A DNA stretch of 64,000 nucleotides, taken from Neolentinus lepideus HHB14362 ss-1 (lineage: Eukaryota; Basidiomycota; Agaricomycetes; Gloeophyllales; Gloeophyllaceae). The stretch spans positions 45,860-109,859 of the forward strand of contig KV425593.1 of assembly GCA_001632425.1 (NCBI GenBank), given 5' to 3'. The translations under genes were made by a program, and so were the position numbers. The notes under the pieces are model-generated. The model was not told the origin of the DNA. It saw nothing but the letters and a program-made list of their open reading frames with translations, and ran no database searches. Shown one piece after another: positions 1-11,965 of the stretch (position 1 is its first letter; each line of letters begins with the position of its first letter).

Positions 1-1890
1 TAGTCGCGATGAACTCCAAGTCGGGGAAGCGCTCTCCGATTGCCGTGACGAAGGCATTCCACCTGTATGCTGCATACCTACAAAACCTCGTCAGAACGCG
101 CACTGGAGCAAATAAAGTAAACTCACGAGTCTGGCTGAAACTACATTGCCAAACAGACAATTAAGTTGTGCACCGAGTGGTTAACGATGCGTGCATACCT
201 GATCTTCGTTACCGCTACTCAAATCATCAGTATTCCGGATAAATAGCGCGGTTTCGAGTACTCACACTTCGATATATCTTAACTGATAAGGCTCCTCCCT
301 GCCATATTTGGAGCGCAACGCACCCCATTCACTACTGTTAGCAGGCGCTGTGATAAACTCGATTTCATTGATAGCATCATCGATGTAAGGCTGGAGGTCG
401 GCCTCAGGGACGATCGGCCATGTAGACAATTCAGAATAGTTTTGGGCGGATGCGCCGGACCATATGCCGAGAATAGGTTCCTATACGAAGACAACCTTCG
501 TAAATAATAATGGAGATGTACGATGAAGGGACGTGGACCCACTGCACCCAAGTCTTCGGCCCAGTTTAGGTATTCCAATAGACCCTGTATGATGCTGAGT
601 AAAGTCAATCTTTGTCAGAACGGAGGTCTAGACCTACAAGACCATCTGTGTTGGGGTAACCTGCAGGATACGGCGTCAGAAAGCCCTGCGAACACAACAA
701 ACTCCACCTCACCCCAGTCTCCTACTCTGCCTGGTCTATTCTCGATTCTATATGTGCCGCAGTGAATCATTGTATCGGGTACGCGTAAGTAAAATCGCTC
801 ACGGCCCAATCGTCTCGTTCCACTTCCATCGCGTGGCCCAGCTCTCGCCTTCCAAGTTGTTACCGCCGGGAAACCGCCAAATCGAAGGGTTCGTCCCCGC
901 AAGAGCTTCCGCAAGGTCGATCCGCATCCCGTTCTCCCTGCCCAGGTATGTCGGCGGAAACAGCGAAAACATGCCAAAGTAGATCGTCTGCCCTGCGGCC
1001 TGGGGTCCATTCACTTCGACGTGGAATACGTTATTTGTGTCGAGCGCGGACGCGCTGGGTTCGAATGTGAAAGTGAATTTCTTCCAGGTAGAAGAGATGC
1101 CTTCGATGGTTGCTGTTGCATAAGTCGCTCCGGTCGTAGATTTTAGGGAGGCGGTGATCGGCCCAGTGAAAGTATCAGACTTGGCGTAGAAAGAACCGTT
1201 GTAAGTCCATCCTGCTTGCACCTTGATGCCTATATAAAAGTCAACACTACGTATGGGACAACACAAACCCTCAGTTCCTGACCCCAGTAACCAGTGTTTT
1301 CAAAACCAATGGGACCAAGCACGGTTTTGGGTATCGTAACTTGAAGACTATTCGGGAGCGCAGAAGTCACCCCCTCTATTTTATTAGTTACTGACAGCCT
1401 GGCTCCATTATAGGGCTGCCAGGCAGTGAGACTATGGGCACGTCAGATCGAAGACCAGGTGGACTTCAGGGTAACTCACGCATTTTGTGTGCCCGGGAGC
1501 ACTCCTTGGAACGCGCGGTTTTGGAGTAGCTCAGCTGACGCCATAGTAAGTTCTAAGGGCATTATATATGATGCGATGAATTGTCTAACCGTACAACCCT
1601 CCATCACCGCTTCAAACTAATCAGTCCCATCATTGCAAGTAAATCCCAGACAATATTCACCTGTGGTTGATATCCTATATACTCGAGCGGTGAGCGGGGT
1701 TTACCTTGGTTGATTTGCTATAGCACACCTCCCACATGTATCCGTATAATGTCGAGGGTATGACACCCGACATACTCGTCGTAATTCGTAGTTCGAGGGC
1801 ATTTGGTGCATTTAGTAGGGCCTGGGTGGCCAGGAGGCTCCATGATGAAATCACAGCAGCCCCGAGAACGACAGCAGCTCTGCGAGACAT
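1..1890 (-). CDS. GH51 alpha-L-arabinofuranosidase (3' part beyond left edge)
   Basis: Secreted enzyme expected to remove terminal L-arabinose from arabinoxylan or pectin side chains. The start at 1890 gives an N-terminal hydrophobic signal segment (ORF begins MSRRAAVVLGAAV), followed by YGYMWE and, across very small exons, EDINHSGDGG then YAELLQNRAFQ, the hallmark start of fungal GH51 proteins. Further on come a carbohydrate-binding-like beta region (GIKVQAGWTYNG), RFPGGNNLEGES, LLEYLNWAEDLG, EPILGIWSGAS and YIEV-GNEDQ, whose Glu is the expected acid/base. The nucleophile region and C-terminus lie outside the window. Exons I could place: 1729-1890, 1661-1674, 1590-1609, 1480-1534, then larger ones, and 199-214 and 127-134. 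It is transcribed away from the DUF5695-like gene at 2865. The family call is strong; the exact splice pattern is inferred by eye. Confidence 0.92.
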
Positions 1891-2864
1891 GTCGACACGC
1901 AAATGCGCAGGAAAAAATCCCCGTAAATTCTGACCTATATGCAAGTCACTCGCCCGCCGTCGAGCGCGACGCGGTCCGTTACATATTAGTTTTCCCGACA
2001 CTTCTCCACACAGTACGGACCGTGTAGCAACTCATGGGACGCACGAGAAGCGTGCATCAAGCGCACATGACCAAGAGTAAACTTCCGAGGTTATGTCACT
2101 GCACATATAGCTGGACAAGGTGACAACTGACAACCCTTGATGACATAACAGTCGTACCTACGGAAAGAGATATTGATGAAGAAGCATCACAAATTTCATT
2201 GCATCCGAGATTACACTGCAGTGTCGCTGGGGACGATTTCGACGTGATTCGACGTGATCGAACGCCAGTGATGCATATCTCGACACTGCTGCATGCTATC
2301 CTTGCACGCTTTCAGCATCAGAAATTTGACTTGGAGAGACATGCAAGAATTGTAGTCCAGTAAATTGATACCGATAGGCCTTAGCTACAGTAGGAAGCAA
2401 GCCGACGCGGATTGGCATGTGGCTAAGGAACGCGACAAATAATCATAAATAAACCCAATCCCGAACTCGGTTGCCAAAGTGAATCTGAAGTCTATCTTGT
2501 ACCGTAGCTTGATCCATTAACTCAATATCCAGTACGCTAATCACCCTAACCTTCATTTCAGGCTGTGTAGAAGTCGATCGAAGAGTTTCAGCCTATGCTG
2601 GAGTTGCTGATGTTGTAGTCACCGCCGGCAGAAGTCCAAGATAGTGGGCGGCCGACTCATCGCAGAAGACCTCTATCTCGCCTCTATCACACGGTGTAAG
2701 CATATGCAGCAGTCATAGATATAGGCGGTGCGAGATTATGGTACTCTTGAGTGTAAGCTCTCCTCTTCATGCCACTGTGGTAACTGGTAAGCTTCAGGTA
2801 GCCTATGCTTGAATAGTGACCAGGTGCTAAGATCTATGTGCAGGTTCAGAATCTCTAGAGGCGC
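1891..2864. other. Intergenic, shared upstream region of two secreted enzymes
   Basis: About 970 bp between the divergent starts of the GH51 gene and the DUF5695-like gene. I see no coding potential. The two genes could share regulatory sequence here, but I could not identify a specific regulator site. Confidence 0.5.
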
Positions 2865-5800
2865 ATGAAAGGAATGCTCGGCCCGAAGTGGCAGTTATAT
2901 CTCGTATTGGCCGCTCTTCCGCTATTTTCTCTGGCGGATGATGGCACTCTCGGTTTGGACGATGGCTTTATAGCGTTCAAGACGCCAACATTTGAGTTGC
3001 AGCTCGTCAAGGACTCTCAGACGGTGTATTCTCTCAATACTACCTTTGGGTTCAACTTCGTTCCGACAGATATGATGGCTTTGCGTCAGAACGACAGCAA
3101 CTATCATCTCGGTGACATTACTTTCCGTGCTAGGAAAGTAGGAGATACAGCCTGGACCAGCGGAGACAGTGCCGCTGCTCGAAAGCCTGTCACTACTTTA
3201 CCTGCCTCTGATCATGTCCTCGCGGCTGCAAATCTTTCCCCGACTTTGCCATCGGACTCATTGCTCAACATCACTCGAATGTGGACTCTCAACGAAGATG
3301 TATTTGAACTTCTCTTCGACGTGCAAAACTTGCAAGAGGTGCCTGTGGAGATTGGCGCCCTTGGGGCTCCGTTGGAATTCAATAATGTAATTCACGTAAT
3401 CCGCTTTCGATTTATTATTGACTAACGTGGATACTGTATTATTGCAGATATTCACCGGCAGAACGGCTGCGCAGACGAACGAGGAATGCAGCTTGTTTGA
3501 CCCGTACATCGGCCTTGGTGCTGGTTACGTCCAAGTTACACCGTTGCTAGGGATTCTACCACCTCTCCTGGTACTTCCAGTCCCATCTTCAAGTTCTGGC
3601 TCTCAGCTCGAGGGTTGGCGATTTTTGCCGGAGGACGAATCGAATCCGCCCTACTATCAATCACAGACCTTCGAGGGTTTATATGAGTGGCAATTTCACA
3701 CACTTGCCTATGCCGAAAACGAATGGTCTGGTGTCGTCCCGTGGAATGAGCCGACATCCGTAGTATTGCAACCCGGTGAGACGAAGAGCTATGGGCTCCA
3801 GTTCCGACTTGCGTCCTCCATTCGTGGAATTGAAGACGCTCTTATCGAAGCGAACCGTCCCGTCGCCGTTGGTATCCCAGGATACATCCTTCCTGCCGAT
3901 CAGGACGGCAAGCTCTTCTTGAATTACCCGTCCAAAGTGGCGAATATCACAGTCTGGCCGAGTGGCGCCATGACCTGGACATCCAACTCGGAATCGCGGA
4001 ATGCGTCATGGGTTGGGTACACTATGAAAGCTGCAGCGTGGGGTCGCGCTCGTCTCACCGTCACGTATGAAGACGGTACCTTGCAGACTGTTCACTATTA
4101 CCTTACCAAAGCCGGGGCCCAAGTCATGGCGGACCTAGGCAATTTCCTGACCACTTCGCAATGGTACAATGATACGTCGGATCCATTCCACAGAGCTCCC
4201 TCGGTCATCAGCTATGATCGTGAAGCCGAGGCTGTCGTTCTGAATGACCCGCGCGTGTGGATTGCCGGGTTGAGTGACGAAGCTGGCGCAGGATCGTGGT
4301 TGGCGGCGGCGATGAAGCAGTACGTGCAGCCGAATGCGGAGGAGGTGGCCAAGATGGAGATATACATCAACCAGACCTTGTGGGGTACGGTCCAGAACTA
4401 TAACGGTAAATCAGCCTGTTTGTGCGTATGGCAATGTACTGATGGCCTTCCGCAGGGACGGTGAAGAAGGTAATTCATCCATTTCTCAGTTCACAGAGCG
4501 CATTGGCTGACTAGTCAGCAAGTCTGTCTTCTTCTACCAACCTGACCTTGCTCCAGATTACAACTACCCATCGGACATCGACTGGACCGAATGGTGGTCG
4601 TGGGATCAGGCCGATGCCTGGGCCGCCGACCGCGGCTACGACTACGTTCACGTCATTGGTGCCTATTGGTCGATGTACCGCGTCGCCCGGAACTACCCCG
4701 ACCTCGTGCAGCTCCATACATGGGAGTGGTACATCAACCAGGCTGTTGTGACGGTGGCAGCCATGACCCAGGACGATGTGGGTTATGTCGATGACGGTTT
4801 GATGGACGAGACTTCCATACGGTTTTTGCTGGACGATCTCAAGAGAGAGGGTCTCACTGCTAACGCATCGTTTGTGGAGAGTCAGATGCGGGCACGGGAA
4901 ACGATATGGTCTGGCGAACGTTATCCGTATGCTAATCTTTGTACCCTTCTGAAACTCTGTCTTGCTGAACCGGACACGATTGTGCAGGTTCGGCTCTGAG
5001 ATGGCCTGGGATTCGACGGGTCAGGAAGGCGTGTACGCCTGGGCTAAGTACTTCAACGACACTACAACCGCTACCAACACTATAAATTCAATCATTGCAT
5101 ATCAACCGGTGATTCCGCACTGGGGTTACAACGGCAATGCTCGACGGTACTGGTATGATAAAGTCACGCTGATGTAATTTAGAGCTATATAAGAGCTGAC
5201 AATGGCTACAGGGATAGCATCTACGGTGGTAAACTCCAACGAATTGAACGGCAAATTCACCATTACGGCAGCGGTCTGAACGCACTGCCGCTGATAACCC
5301 AATTCCAGTCCGACCCTACAGATTACTACCTCTTGCGCGGGGGTTATGGTGGCCTGAGCGGACCTCTGTCGAACATCGACGAAGGCGGGTTTGCCTCAGC
5401 CTCGTTCCACTCTTTCGAGGACACATTAAAGTGGGACGGATATTCGGGCGACTATGGCCCGAACTACGTCGGACACGCTCTCGGGATTGGGACGTATATA
5501 ATCGACCATCCCTCCTTCGGGTGGCAAGCGTTCGGCGGGAACGTCGTATCCACGTCTCCGACGCTCGTCGTGCAGACTCTCGATCCGGTTCGCCGGAGAG
5601 TGTTCGTCGCTCCTCTGGGGGTCCTGTTCAGCCTTGACGCTGGCGTCTTTTCGACTGTGGAGTATGACGCGGGAAATGGAACGCTGACGGTCACCGTCGC
5701 CCCCAAACCGGAAGATTCTGCGCGCGCAGCCGCCGCATCCCAAGGTCGCCTCGTCATCACCCAGACGGCCACCATCTCCGGCGTTGGGTCCATTGTCCCG

Positions 5801-5884
5801 ACCAGCAATCTGACTCGGGATGCCGGAGCCTGGATAGTACCTTTCGAAGGCGGAAGTGGAGTGGTCAATCTGGTGATAGCATAA
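2865..5884 (+). CDS. Large secreted putative glycoside hydrolase (DUF5695-like)
   Basis: The start at 2865 gives a signal peptide (hydrophobic YLVLAALPLFSLA), so the product is probably secreted. Joined exons read FNN|IFTGRTAAQTNEEC, NYNG|TVKK|SVFFYQPDLAPDYNYP, ERYP|FGSEMAWDSTGQEG and RRYW|DSIYGGKLQR, giving about 930 residues. The tryptophan-rich middle (DWTEWWSWDQADAW, WEWYINQAV) and the segment HWGYNGNARRYW resemble large fungal secreted proteins that I know as DUF5695, thought to be carbohydrate-active; the C-terminal third is beta-rich. I could not assign catalytic residues. Several N-x-S/T sites fit a secreted glycoprotein. A 14-nt exon lies at 4456-4469. It lies between GH51 and a sugar permease and converges with the permease (6078), supporting a role in polysaccharide use. 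Function is inferred. Confidence 0.85.
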
Positions 5885-6077
5885 AGGCGCCAGCCGTACA
5901 CGTAGTTCACTGCTTTCGCTTCTGATACCACTGATTGTGACCCTTGTCAATTCCCTCTCTGTTGCAAACCCAGCAGAAGAGTTCAGTAAATGCAGAGATG
6001 AACATGGTAGTACAACACGAATTACCATAATATACATTTATTAGCGTGAACTCATGAGTGAGCGTGACAAGACATTA

Positions 6078-7959
6078 CTACGGCTCCTTGTCCTCTTTCC
6101 CCCTTACCTCGCGCACCTCCTGTACCTCCGGCTCCTTCTCGTCCAGCTGCGGCCTCCAGCCCGACGACTTCCATGGCCTCACGCCCGACCGATACATCTC
6201 ATCCACCTCCTCCAAACTCAGCCCCTTCGTCTCCGGTATGAAAATATAAACGTAGAAGAACCCGAACACCAGCATCCCGAAGAAGATGAGCAGGATCAGG
6301 GGGCCGATGTGGGCGGATATCCGCGGAGCGAAGAACGACAGCAGGAAGTTCCAGATCCAGTTCGTCGCAGACCCGAGCGCGATCGCTTTCGGGCGCACGC
6401 GCAGGGGGAAACTCTCCCCGAGGTACACCCACGGCGTCGGGCCCCAGAACATGGAGAAGGAGAAGACGTGCATCACCGCGAACGCGATGAGCGTGTCGCC
6501 GCCGCGCTTGTTGCGCTGCGTGAGCTGGTCGATGGGTGTGCCCGTTGGTGCAAGGGTGAAGTGACCGACGAGGCCGGCGATGAGGGAGCAGATGGCTTCG
6601 AGGACGGAGCCGGTCAGGAGGGACTGTGGGCAGAAAAGAAAGTGTCAGGAATACAGGCAGGGATGGACATGGGAATGGGGATGGAGCGTACCTTGCGGCG
6701 ACCCATGCTTTCGATGAGGTAGAGGGCGGGAACGGTGCCAGCTACGGAGACGGCTCCTAGGATGGTTTGAATGACATATGCGTCAAGCGAGGTACCAGCG
6801 CTCTTGAAGAAAGTGTCGCCGTAGTAGTCTGCAAGAACATGATGAGCGTGAATGAGGATGGAGACCGGCCGGACGTACAGTAGAAGTTTTGGCCATTCAG
6901 CTGCTGAATGAACTGCAGCATCATGCCGTTCATCGTCCTATACCAAAGCTTGTTCCTCGTCGAGAAGCACTCCATCCAGGTCGCCTTCCCGCCCTCGTTC
7001 TCAGCACGGATGCCGTACTCCAGTTCTTCGATGGTCTCAGTGACAAGAGGGTCGTCGAGGGGCACCGAGTTCAGCTCGGCGACGACCGCGCGCGCTTTCT
7101 CGGCCTTGCCCTGGCCAAGCAGGTGGCGCGGCGACTCGGGGAGGAAAAAGATACCGGAGAGGAGGATGAAGCCCCACACCATTTGGAGGCCGACGGGTAT
7201 GCGCCACGAGGCGGAGTTATCGAGGTGGTGCGTGCCAAGGTCGATGAGGTAGGAGACGAAAATACTGATCAACGGTCAGAACACGCGAAGAGGGGTGACT
7301 TTCAAGGATAACTCACCCCATGATGATCTGGAGCTGGTACATGACCAGAAGCGTACCACGAAGAGCCTTCGGCGAGGTCTCTCCGTTGTAGAGCGGTACG
7401 ATTGCAGACATGGCGCCGACTCCCAGACCAGCGATGAAGCGCCCTATGGTGATCTGCACAACAGAAGTGGTCGTTGCCGTCTGAATGGCCGTGCCAACAG
7501 TGAAAATGGCGCTCCATAGCAAAATCGAGCCGCGACGACCCATGCTATCCGAGGTGAATGCCTGGCCCAGAGAACCGACAAATGTCCTGGATATACGTGA
7601 TTAGCGTCATTTCGCAGGAAAAGGTAACTGTATGTACCCAGCCGAAAGTAAAGACGTGATAATGGATTGGCGGGACGAACTCAACACCTTGTGGCCCGGA
7701 TCACCTTCTCCAAACCGTTCGATGAAGTCCGGCATAATGAGGCATCCCTGTGCAGGCAAGCGAGTCAGGAATGGAGCGACATAGTAGAACTGATGGTGAC
7801 TCACCGAAATGACACCAATATCGTAACCGAACAAGAATCCGCCTACATCGCAAGGCAGGGAGTCAGAACGACGGTCACAGATAGCGTGGCACGAAACTAA
7901 CCGAAAGCGACAAAGATGGCCAGTAAAATGACCTTGACGTTAGTGGGCACGGGAGCCAT
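6078..7959 (-). CDS. MFS monosaccharide transporter, copy 1
   Basis: Twelve-helix plasma-membrane sugar transporter of the SP family (hexose or related monosaccharide:H+ symporter). The start at 7959 reads MAPVPTNVKVILLAIF, then GFLFGYDIGVIS, GCLIMPDFIERFG, the loop 2-3 motif DSMGRRGS, GRFIAGLGVGAMSAIVPLYN, WRIPVGLQMVWG, FLPESPRHLLG, IQQLNGQNFYY, WGPTPWVYLGESFPL and the terminal PETKGLSLEEVDEMY. These are all sugar-porter signatures (PESPR, PETKG). At least eight exons with roughly 50-60 nt introns; the charged tail ends GKEDKEP. Paralogous to the genes at 16405 and 40348, with matching intron positions. It converges with the DUF5695-like hydrolase 190 bp away. Substrate cannot be read from sequence; glucose, xylose and arabinose are all possible. 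Confidence 0.95.
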
Positions 7960-8848
7960 GTTTAGTCTTCTCTCTATTTGTGGTGACAAGAAATAGGCTG
8001 TCCTAGTCGAGACACGAATAGCCCGCCGCTACTCAAGTGACCAACCGTGTCGAATTGACAGAGATAGAGGAGATAGACAAGGAAAAATCGGTACCGCAGA
8101 GGGTAGGCATATTTATACCTCTGCTCGATACCTTCATCAAGGAAATTCCGAACTAGCGGTAAGACGATCCACGGGTATACGTTTGTGCTGCCAGCCTGCA
8201 ACGCACTGTTACGCCCTGTCGAGAAGGGCAAGGAGAGACATGTGAGCTTTGCCGGACCGGAAATTGGAATTTGACGCGGGCCGTTCTTCATTCGCCCACC
8301 CCGAAAGAAGAAAGTCGCCCGAAAGAGGAATGGAGTGCAAGTCTCCCCGCATAGTGATAATGCCAAGCAAAGGCGCCTTTTCAACGAGGCGATCTTCAAC
8401 AGACCCTGAGCGGTAAGTTTTCCTGTTTCTGCCACTTACCATTAACACTAGCTTGCACGATATACTCTTGGGCACGTGAGAGACATGTCCAAGGCAGGAG
8501 TGAATAAATCGGACGGAGATCTGAGATGTGGGGTTGTGCGGGGTTAGTGACATCACAAGCATGTGATTCGCGGGGCCCCACAAATGCGGGTCTTATTTGA
8601 TGGGGTTTGAGGGGTTTGAGGGTCTCGCAATTGCCAAAACACATTACGCGACGCGACGATGAAATGGTGCGCAACATAGGGGGTTGGGCGCAACATGAAA
8701 GGGGGTGTGCGTATCAAGGGGAGGGTTGCCCAACATAAGCGAGCAACAAAAGGGGGGTGGCGGACGAGGGTGACGACGACTTGAAAGGCACGCTTTGGAG
8801 GATAATCGATAATCATTGCAGTCAGGCAAAGGAAAACATACATGGGAC
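7960..8848. other. Intergenic region
   Basis: Upstream of transporter copy 1 and downstream of the second MFS gene. Open frames here are short and lack any recognisable motif. Around 8580-8770 the + strand is G-rich and simple in composition. Confidence 0.4.
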
Positions 8849-10670
8849 TCATGACGTCGAGCTAGACTGACCCTTCTCGACCGGCGCTGTCACAACGAGC
8901 ACCTCAGCCGCCTTGTCCGACGTCCGATACTCCTTCGCCCGGTCCTTGTCTTCGCCGAAATGCACAGCGACCTCATCGCCAAACTTGCCATTGATCTCCT
9001 CCAAGGAGAGACCCTTCGTCTGCCACAAAGCATGTCAGCACCTACAACACACCCCCGACAGACAACAGAACTTGCCTCGGGAAACAACCTCCAGATGACC
9101 ACGATGTCGATAAGCGTGAGGGATATGAACAGCAGATAATATTTCCACTTGACGGCGGCCAGAGCGACGGGTCCCACCTCCAGATACAGAATCGTGCTCA
9201 AGAACGTGCCGATCATCGACCACGCCATGCCCTCCGACCTGACATGGTTGGGGAAGATCTCAGAGCAGTACACATAGCTTGTCGCGTCAATACCCGCAGC
9301 ATAGAAGAATATATAGCAAAAAATGAAGAACACCCCAAGGGAGTTCCCGACGCGGTCATCCGTCCCCCCGAACTGCGCGAACATAGCACATTCGAGGGAG
9401 AGCGTGACCATACACCCAGTCAATCCAATCACTAGGTTATCAATGATTGAGTTGTGGAGTTTGTTTCGCATCTGACACGGCACTCACGGAGCAAGCGTAC
9501 CCGCCCCATGTGATCCATGAGCATCGAGGCCAGGAAGTTTGCCGCAGCTGCGACGGTGACATAAGCCGCGCCCAACATGAGCACCTTACCGCCCGTAAAC
9601 CCGAGATCCTGATACAGTGTGACCATGTAATCTGTTTCCGTCAAGAAGTTAGTTCAGATCTGTTGTATACCGGCGGCCAAGATTGAATTTGACTCAGACT
9701 CACTGTACACCACCATGGCGCCGGTGCTCTGAGCGGCATACTGCGTGAAGAAGCCCATCCACATTCGCGTCCGGTAGGACCGCTTCGTCCACAGCTGCTT
9801 GAGCCCCCCTTCGCGCGCCCACAGTTCTGAGTCCATCTCTGCTTGTTTCACCATCTGATAGAATTCCTCTCTGGCATACACCTGATCCGGATCTGCCTCG
9901 GGATTCGAATGCAGCTTTGCGATAATTCGCCATGCATCCTCCCTTCGTCCCTGCATGAGCACTGCCACGTCAATCAGTTGGAGAATAGGTCTGCGCGACA
10001 GCGAAATGAGACGCACACCATCGGGGCGACTCTGGCACCCATACACTGCACAGAATCAACGCAAGCGGCCACAAGCATTGCACAGCAATCGGGAAGCGCC
10101 ATTGGAAACTGAGGTTAGACGAGTAGTACGTGCCTACCCCAATCCACCCTGCCACAGCGAAACCCGTGATAGCCCAGCTTCCTACGGCGCTTGTCTATCA
10201 ACGCTGGCCGTACCACGACAGAATATCATATATCACATACCATGCTGGCCAACGAGAAGCCCTCGCGATGCCGGTGGACTGAGCTCCCCTTGAAATATGG
10301 GTATCACGACAGCCATCGCGCCCATACCCCACCCCGTGATAAACCGCGCGACTAAGAACATCGCAGCGTCTACGCTACCCGCTTGTAGGGCCCCGCCAAT
10401 GATGCACACCGCTGCGGAGGTGTCCATAGTGCACTTGCGCCCGAAGCGATTGGCCATGAACGCAGCGGTGGCGCAGCCGAACACGCCGCCGGCGGAGAAT
10501 AGGCCATTGACGGCGCCGGCGAAGGAAGGGTGGGCGGGGAGGTTGAAGTAGGAGAGGAAGCCCGGCTGCCCGAGGGTGTTCGAGATGACGGAGGAGCCAT
10601 AGCCGTAGGTGAGCGAGCCTAGGGTGAGCGTCAGGATGATGCGCACGTTGAAGGAGGAATAGTGAGCCAT
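8849..10670 (-). CDS. MFS sugar transporter, divergent (lactose-permease-like clade)
   Basis: Sugar-porter protein only distantly related to the three sister permeases here. It starts MAHYSSFNVRIILTLTLG, then YGYGSSVISNTLG, MANRFGRKCTMD, ARFITGWGMGAM, FQGELSPPASRG, VWVPESPRW, a long central loop with EGGLKQLWTKRSYRTRMW, LYQDLGFTGGKVL, the second-half motif MDHMGRVRLL, YCSEIFPNHVRSEGMAW and FPE|TKGLSLEEING. The stop is at 8849-8851, after a charged tail. The last intron (9020-9075) has a GC donor: frame and the PETKG motif agree only if GCAAGT is used. Fungal relatives include lactose/galactose-type and other disaccharide or pentose permeases; the substrate is not predictable. It lies head-to-tail with transporter copy 1. 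Confidence 0.92.
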
Positions 10671-11965
10671 GGCAAGGCTGACTTGGAGAATACGTCTTCA
10701 CGCATTGCAATCATGTTATAGCACGCCCAGGAGATTGTCCGAGTATACGCAGGTAACATGACTTCAAGCTGCCTGGAGTGAGCTATAATTGTCGGAACGC
10801 GATTATATTAGAGTGGTCGCCTCAGATGCTTCTTGTGGGCGGCTAGATATTCGCTCGGGATAGAACAGGCAGAGCGGAGGACCGTCATTCCCATGAAGTT
10901 GAAGAACGAAGCCCCGTGACAGCGCATATAGCTACTCTGAGGCCTCGGATCTGCGAGGAGTCAAAGATGCATATGGCAGGAGAGACGTGGAGTACTCGTA
11001 CACATCTACAGCTTCAGAAGGAATTGATGCATGCAAATGTCTGCGCGATTTCAGGGGTAATCTCGTCTCTGCCTACACAGTTGACGTTCTCCATTCAGTC
11101 CATAGGAAATAGCATAAGGAACTCACAGATGTTCCATGCCATGGTGTATTCGAAAGTAAAACAACTTGTCCGAGGTGGATCACTGCTGCAACGTCCGAAC
11201 TCACCTACCGCTGGAGCGGTCGTTCGAGCGTACTTGATGACAATGACATGAAATCACTGTTATAAAATTCGAGGATAGACACGTTACATGTGTTTGGAAA
11301 CCATATGATTCCTCGTTCGAGTCTGACAGTGAGTCGACCACTCGGAATATCGAGAGACATGGAGTGCTCGTACACATCGATATCCACAGCTTCAAATTCA
11401 GGAGGTGATGGATGCAAAGGTCTGCGAGATTCCAGGGGTAATCTGGTCTCTTAACGTTCTAACTTCTCCATCCAGTCCATAGAAAACAGCATAAGTAACT
11501 CACAGATGTTCCATGTCATGGTGTATTGAAAAGTAAAAGAGACGATCACTGCTGCAACCCCAGAACTCACCTACCGCTGGAGTCGTCGTACGAGTGTACT
11601 TTTGATGACAATGACATGAAGTCATCGCTATAAAGTTCAAGAATAGACGCATTACATATGTTTGGAAACCATAGTATTGTTTGAGTCTGACAGTACTCTC
11701 GAAATATTGCGAGGTTAGAACTTCGACATTTCCACGTGACCTATTATAATTAGGCTCTATCCTGCGATACGCAACTGGCACTTGCAGCGGCGGAACGTCT
11801 CATTCTCTCTGTCTATTTAAGGTCCCAGCGAGGAAATGCTATTAATGACTAGTATAATTCGTGGTACGTGCTATGGATACAGACCATGTGTCTCCGTGTC
11901 CACATAAATTAAGGATTATAAGGAATATTACCTATAATGACGGAGGTGCGTGTATCCTCCGATTC
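10671..11965. other. Intergenic with a 372-bp tandem duplication
   Basis: No convincing gene between the MFS transporter start and the end of the minus-strand gene at 11966. Most of the space is filled by two copies of one sequence, listed separately. Confidence 0.6.
10980..11710. repeat. Two-copy tandem repeat, period about 372 bp
   Basis: Copy 1 runs from 10980 to about 11351 and copy 2 from 11352 to about 11710. Shared landmarks include GAGAGACxTGGAGT, AACTCACAGATGTTCCAT, CTCACCTACCGCTGGAG, GATGACAATGACATGAA and TGTTTGGAAACCAT. The copies differ by many substitutions and small indels, so the duplication is not recent. No coding frame is conserved in both. It could be duplicated promoter or non-coding RNA sequence. 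Confidence 0.8.

Noticed and set aside
5426..6037. Minus-strand 203-codon frame
   Set aside because: Antisense to the last exon of the DUF5695-like gene; shadow frame.
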